From Candidatus Dojkabacteria bacterium (lineage in GTDB: Bacteria; Patescibacteriota; Dojkabacteria; J137), in contig JAGQLJ010000070.1 in NCBI GenBank assembly GCA_020429495.1, positions 1 to 5,348 of the forward strand: DNA of 5,348 nt. Direction: 5' to 3'. Shown here piece after piece: positions 5,051-5,348 of this stretch; the first letter of the stretch is position 1; every line of letters starts with the position of its first letter. A program made the translations under genes and the position numbers. The notes beneath the pieces are model-generated. The model was given only the letters and a program-made list of their open reading frames with translations, did not search any database and was not told where the DNA came from.

Positions 5051-5348
5051 ATGAAACATAAAATTTTTCATTCAAGAAAATTTATGAATACTGATATTGA
5101 TATTACAGTAATTCAAGATGGGCAAAGCACAATAGAGATTGCAGAAGCAATTGAATCTGCTTATGGAGAATTTGAAAGAATAGTAAAAAAGTTTACAAGA
5201 TTTAATGAAGATAGTGAGCTTTCAAACTTGAATAGACAAAGTGGTAAGTGGGTGCAGGTTTCAGAAGAATTAGTTTTTCTTGTGAGCTATATGCTTAATA
5301 TGAGTAAAAAAACTGATGGAGCTTTTGATCCAACAATAATAGATTTCT
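5051..5348 (+). CDS. apbE: FMN transferase ApbE, N-terminal part (cut by window edge)
   Basis: ApbE takes FMN from FAD and attaches it to a threonine or serine of target proteins through a phosphoester, using a divalent metal. The 99 full codons visible contain the N-terminal family pattern: RKFMNTDIDITV at 9-20 (corresponding to the usual MGT start of the fold, with Asn in place of Gly), a helix (EIAEAIESAYGEFERIVKKF), then FTRFNEDSELSNLNRQSG at about 47-64 and KKTDGAFDPTI near 86-96, which matches the conserved GAFDPT. There is no N-terminal lipoprotein signal, so it is probably cytoplasmic. The frame runs off the window; the metal-binding C-terminal half is not seen. The gene is divergent from the split-barrel flavoprotein. 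No ApbE target motif of the (S/T)GA(S/T) kind is found in the proteins of this window. No SD precedes the ATG. Confidence 0.92.
   Translation, partial: MKHKIFHSRKFMNTDIDITVIQDGQSTIEIAEAIESAYGEFERIVKKFTRFNEDSELSNLNRQSGKWVQVSEELVFLVSYMLNMSKKTDGAFDPTIIDF

Noticed and set aside
5040..5069. GAAAAAT / ATTTTTC inverted repeat enclosing the apbE start codon
   Set aside because: Seven pairs, six of them A-T, around a 16-base loop would be weak and are expected by chance in such A/T-rich DNA.

Overview
The window is A/T-rich bacterial DNA (roughly one third G+C, judged by eye) in the standard code: TGG encodes Trp and TAA, TAG and TGA all look like true stops. It carries eight genes with short gaps, and no stretch over 300 bases lacks a gene. 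The long, lysine-rich, divergent TsaD, the near absence of Shine-Dalgarno (SD) sequences and the A/T-rich compact layout suggest a candidate phylum such as Patescibacteria/CPR. That placement is an inference; no rRNA or other phylogenetic marker is present.

Left part (1-2418), all minus strand: the N-terminal 209 codons of a YifB/ComM-family AAA+ protein run off the left edge. Upstream of it is tsaD, encoding the enzyme for the universal t6A modification of tRNA. Upstream of that is a small unknown protein with two predicted membrane helices. Two repeat elements fill the gaps. Between comM and tsaD lie opposed arrays of 7-base units (family TAGAAGC) that can fold back on each other and extend into the tsaD stop codon. 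Between tsaD and the membrane gene lie a G/C-rich 28-base palindrome and a second imperfect hairpin.

Middle part (2459-3921), plus strand: a short-chain flavodoxin is followed after 50 bases by a 313-residue protein that I do not recognise. The flavodoxin gene diverges from the membrane gene, with a candidate -10 box inside a small inverted repeat just before its ATG.

Right part (3918-5348): a two-gene minus-strand unit encodes a pyridoxamine-phosphate-oxidase-like split-barrel flavoprotein and then a manganese-type superoxide dismutase. The dismutase gene converges on the unknown gene, the two sharing a TTAA at their stop codons. Divergent from this unit is the start of apbE (FMN transferase), cut by the right edge. 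Flavodoxin, split-barrel protein, ApbE and dismutase make this a neighbourhood concerned with FMN and oxygen. That they act in one pathway is inference.

I see no defence system, CRISPR array, transposase, tRNA or rRNA. The most unusual material is the repeat DNA around tsaD, a cysteine cluster in TsaD, the apparently leaderless gene starts and the orphan 313-residue protein.
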